Shown: piece after piece, positions 50,021-64,000 of the stretch
Layout: each line of letters begins with the position of its first letter
How positions within the stretch are numbered: position 1 is the first letter of the stretch
NCBI RefSeq assembly: GCF_024519455.1
Contig: NZ_JALJRY010000021.1
Coordinates: forward strand, 40,364-104,363
Length of the DNA stretch: 64,000 nucleotides
Source of the DNA: Streptomyces sp. STR69
Lineage (GTDB): Bacteria > Actinomycetota > Actinomycetes > Streptomycetales > Streptomycetaceae
Direction: 5' to 3'
Program-made: the position numbers and the translations under genes
The notes under the pieces: model-generated
The model's database searches: none
Seen by the model: only the letters and a program-made list of their open reading frames with translations
What the model was told of the DNA's origin: nothing

Positions 50021-51520
50021 GTGGCAGACACCGCAAGCGCCCAGGCGCCCGCACGGACGCTCACCCGGGTCCGGCTCGGCGCCGGTGGACCGCTTGCCCG
50101 GCTGCGGGTGGCGGACGGCAGGATCACCCACGTCGTTCCGGAAACGGGCGCGGACACGGACACCGGGGCCGGCGGTGGACCGGTCCTCGATCTCGACGGG
50201 CGGGTGCTGCTGCCCGGCCTGTGGGACGCCCATGTCCACCTCGCGGAATGGGCGAGCGCCCGGCACCGGCTGGACCTGGCCGGAACCGCCTCCGCGCGGG
50301 CGGTGGCCGACCTCGTCAAGGATCGCGCCGGGGCGGCCGACGGCACGGTGCTCTACGGCTACGGGTTCCGCGACGGCCTGTGGCCCGACGCCCCGCACAA
50401 GGCACTCCTCGACGCGGTGCTGCCGGACCGGCCGGTCGCCCTGGTCAGCGCCGATCTCCATGCCGCGTGGTTCAACTCCGCCTGCCTCGCCCTCGTCGGC
50501 CGCGCCGACCACCCCACCGGACTGATCAGGGAACACGAGGCCCATGAGGTCCTCGCGGCCCTCCCCGCGACTCCGACCGAGGTGCTCGACGGCTGGATCG
50601 AGGAGGCCTGCCGGGCCGCCGCCGCACGCGGGGTCACCGGTGTCATCGACTTCCAGTTCGGCGACACGGTCGCGGACTGGGAACGCCGCTCGGCCCGGTT
50701 CCGGCCCGCCGTAAGGGTGTTGGCGGCGGTCTACCCCGCCTACCTCGACGCCGCGATCAAGCGCGGGCTGCGCACGGGCGACGAGATCGGCGGCCTGGTC
50801 GGGGTGGGCCCGCTGAAACTCTTCACGGACGGCTCGCTCAACACCCGCACCGCCCTGTGCCGCGACCCCTACCCGGGCCTTGAGGGCACGGACGGCGCCC
50901 ACGGCATCGAGCAGACCGCCCCCGACGAGCTCGTACGGCTCATGCGGCGCGCCGCCGCGCACGGCATCGAACCGGCGGTGCACGCCATCGGCGACCGCGC
51001 CAACACCGTTGCCCTGGACGCCTTCGAGGCGGTGCGCTGCCGCGGCCGGATCGAGCACGCGCAGCTGCTGAGCCCCGAAGACCTCCCGAGATTCGCCGAG
51101 TTGGGGGTCGTCGCGGGAGTCCAGCCCCGGCACGCGACGGACGACCGCGATGTGGCGGACCGGCACTGGGTCGGACGTACCGAACGCGCCTTCGCCTACG
51201 GCGATCTGCTCGCCGCGGGTGCACGGCTGGAGTTCGGCTCGGACGCCCCGGTCTCGCCGCTCGACCCCTGGCTCGCCATCGCCTCGGCGGTCAGCCGTAC
51301 CGACGACGAACGCCCCGCCTGGCACCCGGAGCAACGCCTGTCCGTCCCGGACGCGTTGGTGGCCGCGGCCCGCGGACGCCGGCTCATCAGGGTCGGGGAC
51401 CCGGCCGACCTGGTGGTCGTGGACGCGGATCCGCTGGACGCCGATCCGGACACCCTGCGCACGATGCCCGTGCACGCCACGATGACGAACGGCCGCTGGA
51501 CCCACGGTCCTTACTCATGA
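50021..51520 (+). CDS. Iron-regulated amidohydrolase (YtcJ-like)
   Basis: A 499-residue metal-dependent hydrolase of the amidohydrolase-3 family. Metal ligands are visible in LLPGLWDAHVHLAEW (HxH), AVHAIGDRANTVALDAF, RIEHAQLL and FGSDAPVSPLDPW. Such enzymes cleave amides or carbamates. Because it has its own iron box and abuts the siderophore genes, it may act on the siderophore, for example in release or breakdown. Its stop overlaps the start of the broken isochorismatase gene (ATGA). Confidence 0.85.
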   Translation: MADTASAQAPARTLTRVRLGAGGPLARLRVADGRITHVVPETGADTDTGAGGGPVLDLDGRVLLPGLWDAHVHLAEWASARHRLDLAGTASARAVADLVKDRAGAADGTVLYGYGFRDGLWPDAPHKALLDAVLPDRPVALVSADLHAAWFNSACLALVGRADHPTGLIREHEAHEVLAALPATPTEVLDGWIEEACRAAAARGVTGVIDFQFGDTVADWERRSARFRPAVRVLAAVYPAYLDAAIKRGLRTGDEIGGLVGVGPLKLFTDGSLNTRTALCRDPYPGLEGTDGAHGIEQTAPDELVRLMRRAAAHGIEPAVHAIGDRANTVALDAFEAVRCRGRIEHAQLLSPEDLPRFAELGVVAGVQPRHATDDRDVADRHWVGRTERAFAYGDLLAAGARLEFGSDAPVSPLDPWLAIASAVSRTDDERPAWHPEQRLSVPDALVAAARGRRLIRVGDPADLVVVDADPLDADPDTLRTMPVHATMTNGRWTHGPYS

Positions 51521-52033
51521 TCCCGTACGACATGCCCGGCCCCGCCGCGCTGCCCCCGGACCGTACCGGCTGGTCCGTCGACGCGGGCCGCGGGTATCCC
51601 CGTGCTGTACACCCTCAAGACCGCCGAGCGTGAACGGGACGGGCGCGAGACCAGTTTCGGGCACCCGCATTTGCCCGGTGGCGAGGACTCCCGGGACATC
51701 GTGGACGCGATCAGGCCGCAGGTCGGCGACAGCGTCCTGGTCGCCAAGCGGTTCAGTGCCTTCGCCGGTACCCGACTGCGGCGCAGGCTCGCGGAGTTGG
51801 GGCGCGACCAGCCGGTGATCGGCGGTGTGTTCGCGCGCACTCAGGTGCTGCTGGCCGCGGCCGACGCGTGGATGCAGGACATGGAGCCGTTCGTCGTCGC
51901 GGACGCGGTGGCCGACCGGGCGCACGACGATCACCGGATGGCCGTGGACTGGATCGCGGCGACCTGCGGAGCGGTGCGGACCGTGCGGGGCGTTGTGGAC
52001 GTGTTCGGCGATCCGGTGCCCCAACACCGTTGA
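51517..52033 (+). pseudogene. Isochorismatase broken by an internal frameshifting deletion
   Basis: The start is intact and coupled to the amidohydrolase (ATGA): MIPYDMPGPAALPPDRTGWS, VDAGR. The next family segment with the catalytic Asp is missing. The reading resumes in another frame at GIPVLYTLKTAERERDG, then VLVAKRFSAFAGTRLRRRLA and MEPFVVADAVADRAHDDHRM. Comparison with EntB/DhbB-type proteins suggests loss of about 55-60 codons at about 51590-51600. No functional enzyme can result. Confidence 0.75.
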
Positions 52034-52066
52034 TCTCACGGGGAGTTGACTGGGCGCAGGCAAAGA

Positions 52067-52105
52067 CCCCGGGCCCGGAAGGGACCGTACCCTCCGGGCC
52101 CGGGG
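52067..52105. terminator. Terminator between the isochorismatase remnant and hydroxylase gene
   Basis: CCCCGGGCCCGG with CCGGGCCCGGGG plus an inner AGGG/CCCT, loop ACCGTA. Serves both convergent units. Confidence 0.85.
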
Positions 52106-52118
52106 AGTCGTGGGGGTG

Positions 52119-53441
52119 TCAGACGGTTACTTTCGTCGCCTGTACCGAGCGGTGAATCTCCTCCGCCCGGACCGCGACCGTCGACAGCAGGGTGCTGGTC
52201 AGCCCGTGGGTGTGCTCGGTGCCGCCCTGGAGGTAGAGGCCGGCGGTGACCTCCGGGACGGTCTCGACCCGGTGGTCCCGGCCCACGCGGATCTCGTCCC
52301 CGTCGTCCCTGAGGCAGAGCTTGGCCGCCTCGCCGAGCAGTGAACTCAGGTCGCGGGGCCGGTAACCGGTCGCGAGCACCAGTACGTCGGCGGCCAGCAC
52401 CTGCTTCTCACCGGTGGGCAGGAACTCCACGGCGACGTCGAGACCGCCGCCCGCCCCGGGGTCGACGGCGCGGACCCGCGAGACGTTCAGGAACCGCAAC
52501 CGCTCCCGTCCCGCCACCTTCTCCCGGTACGCGGTGGCGTACAGGGCCTCGATCAACTCCATGTCGACCACGGAGTAGTTGGTGGACCGGTGGTAGTCGA
52601 GCAGCGACTGCTTGACCTCGGAGGGCGCCGAGAAGTAGACGTCGACCGCCTCCGGGTCGAAGATGCGGTTCGCGAACGGGCTGTCGTCGGCGGGGGTGTA
52701 GCCGTACTTGGCGAACACCGAGCACACCTCGGCGTCCGGGAAGGTGCGGTGCAGATAGTCCACCGCCTCGGCGGCGCTCTGGCCCGCGCCGAGCACCACG
52801 GCCCGCCGCACCGGCTGCCCCGCATCGGCCAGTTCGGTTGCGCGGGGGATCAACTCGCTGTTGTGCCAGAGGCGTTCGCCCAGTTCCAGACCCGGCGGCA
52901 CATGCGGCTCAAGACCCATGGCCACGCTGATGTTGCGGGCCCGGCGGGTCACGGTCGCGCCGTTCCCCGAGGGGTCCCGGGTGGTGACGTCGAAGTAGGC
53001 CACCTCGCCGTCGTCGCCGCGCACCGGGTCGACGGAGACGACCTCGCTGCCGTAGGAGACGAGGTGGGAGACCCGCTCGGCCGCCCACTCGAAGTACTCG
53101 TGGAACTCCACGCGCAGCGGGAAGAGGGTCTTCTGGTTCAGGAAGTCGATCAGTCTGCCCTGCTCGCGCAGGAAGCAGAGGAAGCTGTAGTCGCTGGTCG
53201 GATTCCGCAGCGTGACCAGGTCTTTGAGGAACGACACCTGCATCGTGGCGTCGTCGATGAGCATGCCCCGGTGCCAGCCGAACCGCGGCTGGCGCTCCAG
53301 GAACAGGGCGTTGAGACGGCTGTCTGCCGGAAGGCTCTTGTTGTGCTCCTCAACCGCTATGGACAGAGCGAGATTTGACGGACCGAATCCGATTCCGAGT
53401 ATGTCGTGGACCACTTCGGAATCCAGTAGCGGTGACTTCAC
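52119..53441 (-). CDS. L-ornithine N5-monooxygenase (SidA/IucD/CchB-like)
   Basis: A 440-residue flavin enzyme that hydroxylates the side-chain amine of ornithine (or lysine) to build siderophore hydroxamates. FAD motif ILGIGFGPSNLALS, NADPH motif VVLGAGQSAAEAV, substrate-linked segments PRFGWHRGMLIDDATMQVSF and TSDYSFLCFLREQGR, and the ATGYRP motif are all present. The formyltransferase across the divergent promoter argues for ornithine. GTG 53441 follows GAGGGAGG. The iron box at 53478-53496 should repress it when iron is plentiful. Confidence 0.93.
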   Translation of the reverse strand: MKSPLLDSEVVHDILGIGFGPSNLALSIAVEEHNKSLPADSRLNALFLERQPRFGWHRGMLIDDATMQVSFLKDLVTLRNPTSDYSFLCFLREQGRLIDFLNQKTLFPLRVEFHEYFEWAAERVSHLVSYGSEVVSVDPVRGDDGEVAYFDVTTRDPSGNGATVTRRARNISVAMGLEPHVPPGLELGERLWHNSELIPRATELADAGQPVRRAVVLGAGQSAAEAVDYLHRTFPDAEVCSVFAKYGYTPADDSPFANRIFDPEAVDVYFSAPSEVKQSLLDYHRSTNYSVVDMELIEALYATAYREKVAGRERLRFLNVSRVRAVDPGAGGGLDVAVEFLPTGEKQVLAADVLVLATGYRPRDLSSLLGEAAKLCLRDDGDEIRVGRDHRVETVPEVTAGLYLQGGTEHTHGLTSTLLSTVAVRAEEIHRSVQATKVTV

Positions 53442-53477
53442 CGTGGCATCGCCTCCCTCAGGCAGCCCAATGCTAGA

Positions 53478-53496
53478 TAAGGTAAGGCTTACCTTG
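53478..53496. promoter_or_regulatory. Iron box between hydroxylase and formyltransferase genes
   Basis: TAAGGTAAGGCTTACCTTG; inner 17 bp (53479-53495) are a perfect dyad AAGGTAAG-G-CTTACCTT. It controls both divergent genes. Confidence 0.85.
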
Positions 53497-53524
53497 CAAT
53501 GAGTCGTTGAAGGGGAGGACCGTC

Positions 53525-54478
53525 ATGCGGGTCGTCATGCTCGGCTATCAGACCTGGGGTCACCGCACGCTGCAGGCGCTGCTGGACTCCGACCACGAGG
53601 TCGTGTCCGTCGTCACCCATCCGAAGAGTGAGCATGCCTACGAGAAGATCTGGGACGACAACGTCGCCGAACTCGCCGAGAAGCACGACGTCCCCGTCCT
53701 GCTGCGCAACCGCCCCGACGACGCCGAACTCCTCGACGCCGTACGGGAGGCACGGCCGGACATCATCGTCGCCAACAACTGGCGGACCTGGCTGCCGCCG
53801 GAGCTGTTCGACCTCCCGCCGCACGGCACCCTCAACGTCCACGACTCGCTGCTGCCGTCGTACGCGGGCTTCTCGCCGATCATCTGGGCGCTCCTGAACG
53901 ACGAGCCGCGCGTCGGCGTCACCGCGCACCGCATGAACGGCGAACTCGACGCCGGGGACATCCTGATCCAGCGCTCGGTACCGGTCGGACCCGCCGACAC
54001 CGCGACCGACCTGTTCCACCGGACCGTCGACCTCATCTCGCCCATCGTGCGCGAGTCGCTCGACCTGATCGCCTCGGGCCGCGACGCCGGCCAGTGGGTG
54101 CCGCAGGACCGCGGTCGCGCCAGCTTCTTCCACAAGCGGTCGGCGGAGGACAGCCGGATCGACTGGAGCTGGCCCGCGGAACGCCTGGAACGCCTCGTAC
54201 GCGCCCAGTCGGACCCGTACCCGAACGCCTACGCCTTCCACCGGGGCCGGCGGCTCAGGATCGTCTCGGCGGCCGTCTCGGAGGGACGCTACGGCGGCAC
54301 CCCGGGCCGGATCTTCATCCGCGAGGGCGACGGCGTGGTCATCGTGGCGGGCCCCGAGGCCCATACCGGGCGAGGCCGTGGGCTGTTGGTCCGCCGGGTG
54401 CGCACCGACGACGGCACCGAGTACGCGGCCGGGGACTACTTCCGCACCATGGGCGGGTACTTGACGTCCCGTCCCTGA
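53525..54478 (+). CDS. N5-hydroxyornithine formyltransferase (methionyl-tRNA formyltransferase-like, CchA type)
   Basis: A 317-residue N10-formyl-tetrahydrofolate-dependent enzyme. The catalytic Asn-His-Asp set is visible: IVANNWRTWLP, GTLNVHDSLLPSYAGFSP, GELDAGDILIQ. The C-terminal domain keeps AERLERLVRAQSDPYPNAY. Next to an ornithine hydroxylase it should form N5-formyl-N5-hydroxyornithine, as CchA does for coelichelin. GGGGAGG precedes ATG 53525. A perfect 40-bp terminator follows. Confidence 0.92.
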   Translation: MRVVMLGYQTWGHRTLQALLDSDHEVVSVVTHPKSEHAYEKIWDDNVAELAEKHDVPVLLRNRPDDAELLDAVREARPDIIVANNWRTWLPPELFDLPPHGTLNVHDSLLPSYAGFSPIIWALLNDEPRVGVTAHRMNGELDAGDILIQRSVPVGPADTATDLFHRTVDLISPIVRESLDLIASGRDAGQWVPQDRGRASFFHKRSAEDSRIDWSWPAERLERLVRAQSDPYPNAYAFHRGRRLRIVSAAVSEGRYGGTPGRIFIREGDGVVIVAGPEAHTGRGRGLLVRRVRTDDGTEYAAGDYFRTMGGYLTSRP

Positions 54479-54531
54479 GCGGACGAGCCCGCGCCGGTCG
54501 GCGTGTCGTGCCGGGCGGGACAGGGGGTCCC

Positions 54532-54571
54532 AAAAAGTGTGTCACTTCTCGCGAGAAGTGACACACTTTTT
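54532..54571. terminator. Perfect 40-bp palindromic terminator
   Basis: Arms of 20 bp (AAAAAGTGTGTCACTTCTCG and its complement) with an A-tract on one side and six Ts on the other. A textbook bidirectional terminator between the formyltransferase and the transport operon. Confidence 0.95.
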
Positions 54572-54595
54572 TGAACCTGGTCCCCGGCGGAGCCC

Positions 54596-55483
54596 TCACC
54601 CGGTCGTGACGGTGTCCTCGGACTTGGCGGCCGGAGCGGTGCCGTCGTGGTGGTGCCGTCCCAGCGGGATCACCATCGGGGTGCCGCTGACGGGGTCGGG
54701 GGTGATCCGGCAGCGCAGGTCGAAGACGTCCTCGACGGTGGCCTCGGTGACGACGTCGGCGGGCGTGCCCTCGGCGACGATACGGCCGGCCTTCATGGCG
54801 ATGACGTGATCGGCGTACCGGCAGGCCTGGTTGAGGTCGTGCAGGACCATCACCACCGTGCGGCCCTCGCGCCGGTTGAGGTCAGTGATCAGGTCGAGTA
54901 CGTCGATCTGGTGGGCGAGGTCGAGATACGTCGTCGGCTCGTCGAGGAGCAGCACAGGGGTGCCCTGGGCAACTGCCATGGCTATCCAGGCGCGTTGCCG
55001 CTGGCCGCCGGAGAGTTCGTCGACCGGACGCTCGGCGAGTTCGGTGAGATTGGTCGCCTCAAGCGCCGCGTGCACGGCCTCCTCGTCCGCGGCCGACCAC
55101 TGCCGCCACCAGGTCTGGTGCGGGGACCGGCCCCTGCCGACCAGGTCGAGGACGGTCAGCCCCTCCGGCGCCACCGGCGTCTGCGGCAAAATGCCCAGTT
55201 TGCGGGCGAGTTCACGGGTCGGCACGGAACGCAGCCCGACGCCGTCCAGCTCCACCACGCCCTGGCGCGGCGCCAGCAGCCGGGCGAGCGCCCGCAACAG
55301 GGTCGATTTCCCGCAGGCGTTGGCGCCGACGATGGCCGTGATCCGGCCCGTCGGTACGGTCAGGTCCAGATGCTCGACCACCGCCCGTCCGTCATAGGCG
55401 AGATGAAGATCACGTGCCCGCAACTCCGGCCCCGAGGCGGGTGATTCGGACGTCCGCGGGGCGCGCGGGTCAGCGGTCGACAT
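54596..55483 (-). CDS. Iron-siderophore ABC transporter ATP-binding protein (FepC/FhuC-like)
   Basis: A 295-residue ATPase. Walker A is VGANACGKST (Ala-Cys in place of the usual Gly/Ser), the signature is LSGGQRQRAWIAMAVAQ, and Walker B is VLLLDEPTTYLDL. Last gene of the uptake operon, 4 bp after the second permease. It powers import of the ferric siderophore; the binding lipoprotein is not in the window. The His-rich tail (GRHHHDG) is unusual but short. Confidence 0.93.
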   Translation of the reverse strand: MSTADPRAPRTSESPASGPELRARDLHLAYDGRAVVEHLDLTVPTGRITAIVGANACGKSTLLRALARLLAPRQGVVELDGVGLRSVPTRELARKLGILPQTPVAPEGLTVLDLVGRGRSPHQTWWRQWSAADEEAVHAALEATNLTELAERPVDELSGGQRQRAWIAMAVAQGTPVLLLDEPTTYLDLAHQIDVLDLITDLNRREGRTVVMVLHDLNQACRYADHVIAMKAGRIVAEGTPADVVTEATVEDVFDLRCRITPDPVSGTPMVIPLGRHHHDGTAPAAKSEDTVTTG

Positions 55484-55487
55484 GCGA

Positions 55488-56561
55488 TCAGCCTCCAGAG
55501 CCCGCGCGGTTGACGCGGATGAGCAGCCACAGCAGGACCGGCGCGCCCAGGGCGCCGGTGACGATACCGACCGGCAGTTCCGTCCCGGGGATCGCCTCGC
55601 GGGCGAGGAGGTCCGAGCCGAGGACGACGAACGCGCCGGTGAGACCGGAGACGAGCGGAGGCGGCGACGAGGTGCCCGCCAGCCGCTGGGCGATCTGCGG
55701 ACAGGCCAGCGCGACGAACGCCACCGGACCGGCCGCCGCCGTACCGAACGCGACCAGGCCCACCCCCGCCAACAGCAGTGCCAGCCGCACCACTTGGACG
55801 GGTGTGCCGAGCCCGGCGGCCACGTCGTCGCCGAGCATCAGCGTGCGCATCCAGCGGCCCATGCCCAGCGTGACCGGCAGCAGCACGGCCAGGGCGACGG
55901 CCAGGGAGTCCACCTGGCCCCAGGTCCGGCCGTTGAGGTTGCCGACCAGCCACCCGAGGGCTGCTTCCGCCTCGAACCGATTGCCGCGCGCCACAAGGAA
56001 GTTGGTGGCGCTGGAGCAGATCCAGGACACCCCGATGCCGACCAGGATGATCCGGTACCCGGTGGCCCCGCCCTTCCACGCCAGCGCGTACACGAGCAGC
56101 GCGGTCACCAGCGCCCCGAGCAACCCCAGCGTGGAGAGCCCGAGTCCGCCGGTCCAGCCCAGAACCACCGCCGCCACCACAGCAGTTCCCGCACCTTCGG
56201 TGAGCCCGATCATGTCGGGGCTGGCCAGCGGGTTGCGGGTCATCGTCTGGAACACGGCCCCGGAGACCCCGAACGCGATCCCGACCAGCAGTCCGACCAG
56301 CGCGCGCGGCAGCCGCAGATCCTGTACGACGATGACCGTGCCCGCGTCGCCCGAACCCCAGAGCGCCCTGATGACGTCGGTGAACGCCACGGGATAGTCG
56401 CCGATGGTCAGACCCCGGCAGAACAACAGGAACGCGCCCACGCCCACGCCGACTCCCGTGAGCAGCAGGCGCGGACGCAGCACGCCGGACACCGGAGGGA
56501 CGGTCAGCCGGAACGGCCGGTTGCCCAGGACGGCAGGTGACGGTGGTGCGGACACGCTCAT
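55488..56561 (-). CDS. Iron-siderophore ABC transporter permease (FecCD family), second subunit
   Basis: A 357-residue membrane protein with about nine or ten segments. Family marks: LRLPRALVGLLVGIAFGVSG, NPLASPDMIGLTEGAG, and the ATPase-contact region GDDVAAGLGTPV. The ATG overlaps the stop of the first permease by 4 bp (ATGA). Pairs with the gene upstream to form the channel. Confidence 0.93.
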   Translation of the reverse strand: MSVSAPPSPAVLGNRPFRLTVPPVSGVLRPRLLLTGVGVGVGAFLLFCRGLTIGDYPVAFTDVIRALWGSGDAGTVIVVQDLRLPRALVGLLVGIAFGVSGAVFQTMTRNPLASPDMIGLTEGAGTAVVAAVVLGWTGGLGLSTLGLLGALVTALLVYALAWKGGATGYRIILVGIGVSWICSSATNFLVARGNRFEAEAALGWLVGNLNGRTWGQVDSLAVALAVLLPVTLGMGRWMRTLMLGDDVAAGLGTPVQVVRLALLLAGVGLVAFGTAAAGPVAFVALACPQIAQRLAGTSSPPPLVSGLTGAFVVLGSDLLAREAIPGTELPVGIVTGALGAPVLLWLLIRVNRAGSGG

Positions 56562-57583
56562 ACCTCCGCGAGCTTCCGGCGGCGGACCAGGACGATGAAG
56601 AACGGGCCGCCGAGGAAGGCGACGAGAACGCCGGCCTGGATCTCGGTCGGACGGTCCACCATCCGGCCCAGGATGTCGGCGGACAGCAGCAGCACGGGCG
56701 CGAGCGCGGCGGACAGCGGCAGCAGCCACCGGTAGTCGGGGCCGATGCCGACCCACTGGGCGAGGACCCTGGCGATGTGCGGGACGACCAGCCCCAGGAA
56801 GACGACAGGACCGATGACGGCGACGGACGCGCCGGTCAACAGCACGACGGCGGTGACCCCTTGGAGTCGTACCAGACCAAGCCGCCGTCCCAGCGAGGCG
56901 GCCACGTCGTCGCCGAGGGCCATGCTGTTGAGGGCGGGCGCGCAGGACAGCGCCAGTACGGCGCCCACGGCGAGGAAGGGCAGGATGCGCACCAGATCGC
57001 CGGAGTCCTGGTCGGCCAGGGTGCCGGCCGACCAGAAGCGGTAGCGGTCCAGCGCGTCCTGGTCGGTCAGCACGATGGCGCTGGTGAACGACGACAGCAG
57101 CGAGGTGACGGCGACCCCGGCGAGCGCCAGCTTGACCGGCGTTGCCCCGGACCTGCCGAGCCGCCCCAGGAAGAAGACCACGACACTCGCGACGAGCGCC
57201 CCGCCGAACGCGAACCACACATAGCCGTACAGCGAGGTGGCCCCGAGCACCCCGACCGCCAGGACGATCGCGAAGGACGCGCCCGCGCTCACCCCGAGGA
57301 TCCCCGGGTCCGCGAGCGGATTGCGGGTCAGGGCCTGCATCAGCGCGCCGGACAGGCCGAGCGCGGCACCCGTCGTCAGGCCGAGCAGGGTGCGGGGCAC
57401 CCGCACCGACCAGATGATGTTGTCGACCAGCCGGCTGGGCGGATGGCCGAGGACCGAGCGCACGACCTGGTCGAGCGGAACGCTGAGCGCGCCCAGCGCG
57501 ACGGACAGCAGGGACAGCAGGACGAGGAGGGCGACGACGAGTGTCACCAGCACCGTGGTGCGAAGCCTTCTGCCTGAAGCCAC
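56558..57583 (-). CDS. Iron-siderophore ABC transporter permease (FecCD family), first subunit
   Basis: A 341-residue membrane protein: VRVPRTLLGLTTGAALGLSG, NPLADPGILGVSAGAS, GDDVAASLGRRLG, GLVVPHIARVL. First gene of the three-gene operon; GTG 57583 follows GGAG at 8 bp. The iron box at 57668-57686 lies 85 bp upstream. Confidence 0.93.
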   Translation of the reverse strand: MASGRRLRTTVLVTLVVALLVLLSLLSVALGALSVPLDQVVRSVLGHPPSRLVDNIIWSVRVPRTLLGLTTGAALGLSGALMQALTRNPLADPGILGVSAGASFAIVLAVGVLGATSLYGYVWFAFGGALVASVVVFFLGRLGRSGATPVKLALAGVAVTSLLSSFTSAIVLTDQDALDRYRFWSAGTLADQDSGDLVRILPFLAVGAVLALSCAPALNSMALGDDVAASLGRRLGLVRLQGVTAVVLLTGASVAVIGPVVFLGLVVPHIARVLAQWVGIGPDYRWLLPLSAALAPVLLLSADILGRMVDRPTEIQAGVLVAFLGGPFFIVLVRRRKLAEV

Positions 57584-57667
57584 GTGCCGGTCTCCATGTC
57601 GTGTTCCGGGTCATCTTCCGTGATCTGGAGCCCTGTTGGCGGACCACCGGACAGCCCGGCCAGCAGC

Positions 57668-57686
57668 TTAGGTGAGCATAACCTCA
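57668..57686. promoter_or_regulatory. Iron box of the transport operon
   Basis: TTAGGTGAGCATAACCTCA, 15 of 19 matches to the DmdR/IdeR consensus, in the divergent gap before the permease gene. Confidence 0.82.
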
Positions 57687-57730
57687 GCTGCTGTGACATG
57701 CGCCGGTGGTTCCCGGGAGGGTCTATCAAG

Positions 57731-57749
57731 TAAGGCAATGCTTACCTTA
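57731..57749. promoter_or_regulatory. Iron box of the NRPS gene
   Basis: TAAGGCAATGCTTACCTTA, symmetric outer arms (TAAGG/CCTTA), 61 bp before the NRPS start. A weaker match (12 of 19 on the better strand) than the neighbouring box. Confidence 0.65.
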
Positions 57750-57810
57750 CTATGCGAGCGGTCGCGGCTCCGCTGAGCCGTTCCGCACGCATTGGGAGGC
57801 ACGGGCAGCT

Positions 57811-64000
<6,190 letters not shown>

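Noticed and set aside
55488..57647. Single 719-residue frame that could suggest one fused permease
   Set aside because: Only the last half is FecCD-like. The upstream part is Arg/Gly/Pro-rich and lies out of frame with the first permease, which has its own start and an ATGA overlap.

Overview
The window is about 71% G+C, with GTG and TTG starts, GGAGG-type ribosome sites and very high GC at third codon positions. Several families typical of the genus are present: DUF5999, a divergent extra EF-Tu, a HipA/DUF3037 pair, and MocR, HxlR and PadR regulators. All of this points to a Streptomyces chromosome. I saw no tRNA, rRNA, CRISPR array, insertion sequence or phage gene.

From 1 to 48 kb the window is a mosaic of small transcription units. 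1-8.9 kb: a GH43 glycosidase cut by the left edge, a DUF5999 protein, a GCS2-family ligase, a secreted substrate-binding/VWA protein, a CPBP membrane protein, a PhzF enzyme and a HAD protein. 9-18.4 kb: an aminoglycoside-phosphotransferase-fold kinase, PadR, SRPBCC, Clp-N and EamA proteins, two flavin split-barrel proteins divergent from a MocR regulator, LysR, and an isochorismatase-like protein that has lost its catalytic triad and carries the only in-frame TTA codon I found. 18.4-30 kb: a Rieske protein, an SGNH hydrolase, HipA/DUF3037, two SDRs, a peptide-type binding lipoprotein, ung, a lipoprotein, DinB, an oxidoreductase and lnt. 30-41 kb: regulators next to their likely targets (MerR-SDR, HxlR-CMD, HxlR-thiolase), uppP, and a three-gene operon (Gfo/Idh, DUF6807, cupin) behind a promoter with a LacI-type operator. 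41-48 kb: a DNA-alkylation-repair gene, a tuf3-like gene with a structured leader, a patatin, a spermidine-synthase-fold protein, a degraded MFS gene, a thioesterase and galU. A ricin-domain membrane protein follows at 48.2-50 kb.

From about 50 kb to the right edge lies an iron-regulated hydroxamate siderophore cluster. Four 19-bp iron boxes (DmdR/IdeR type) sit before an amidohydrolase, between an amino-acid N-hydroxylase and a formyltransferase, before a FecCD-FecCD-ATPase uptake operon, and before a large NRPS that runs off the window. The hydroxylase and formyltransferase should make N5-formyl-N5-hydroxyornithine. The NRPS begins with a half condensation domain, then A-(N-methyltransferase)-PCP, then C-A. 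The second A domain reads as serine-specific, so the predicted start of the peptide is N-methyl-(formyl)hydroxyornithine-Ser, close to what I recall of scabichelin/turgichelin. Next to the amidohydrolase is an isochorismatase gene broken by an internal deletion.

Points most worth checking are the siderophore NRPS and its product, the tuf3 leader (a 37-codon ORF followed by two interleaved hairpins), the triad-less isochorismatase, the LacI-operator sugar operon, and two pairs of palindromes each spaced exactly 20 bp.
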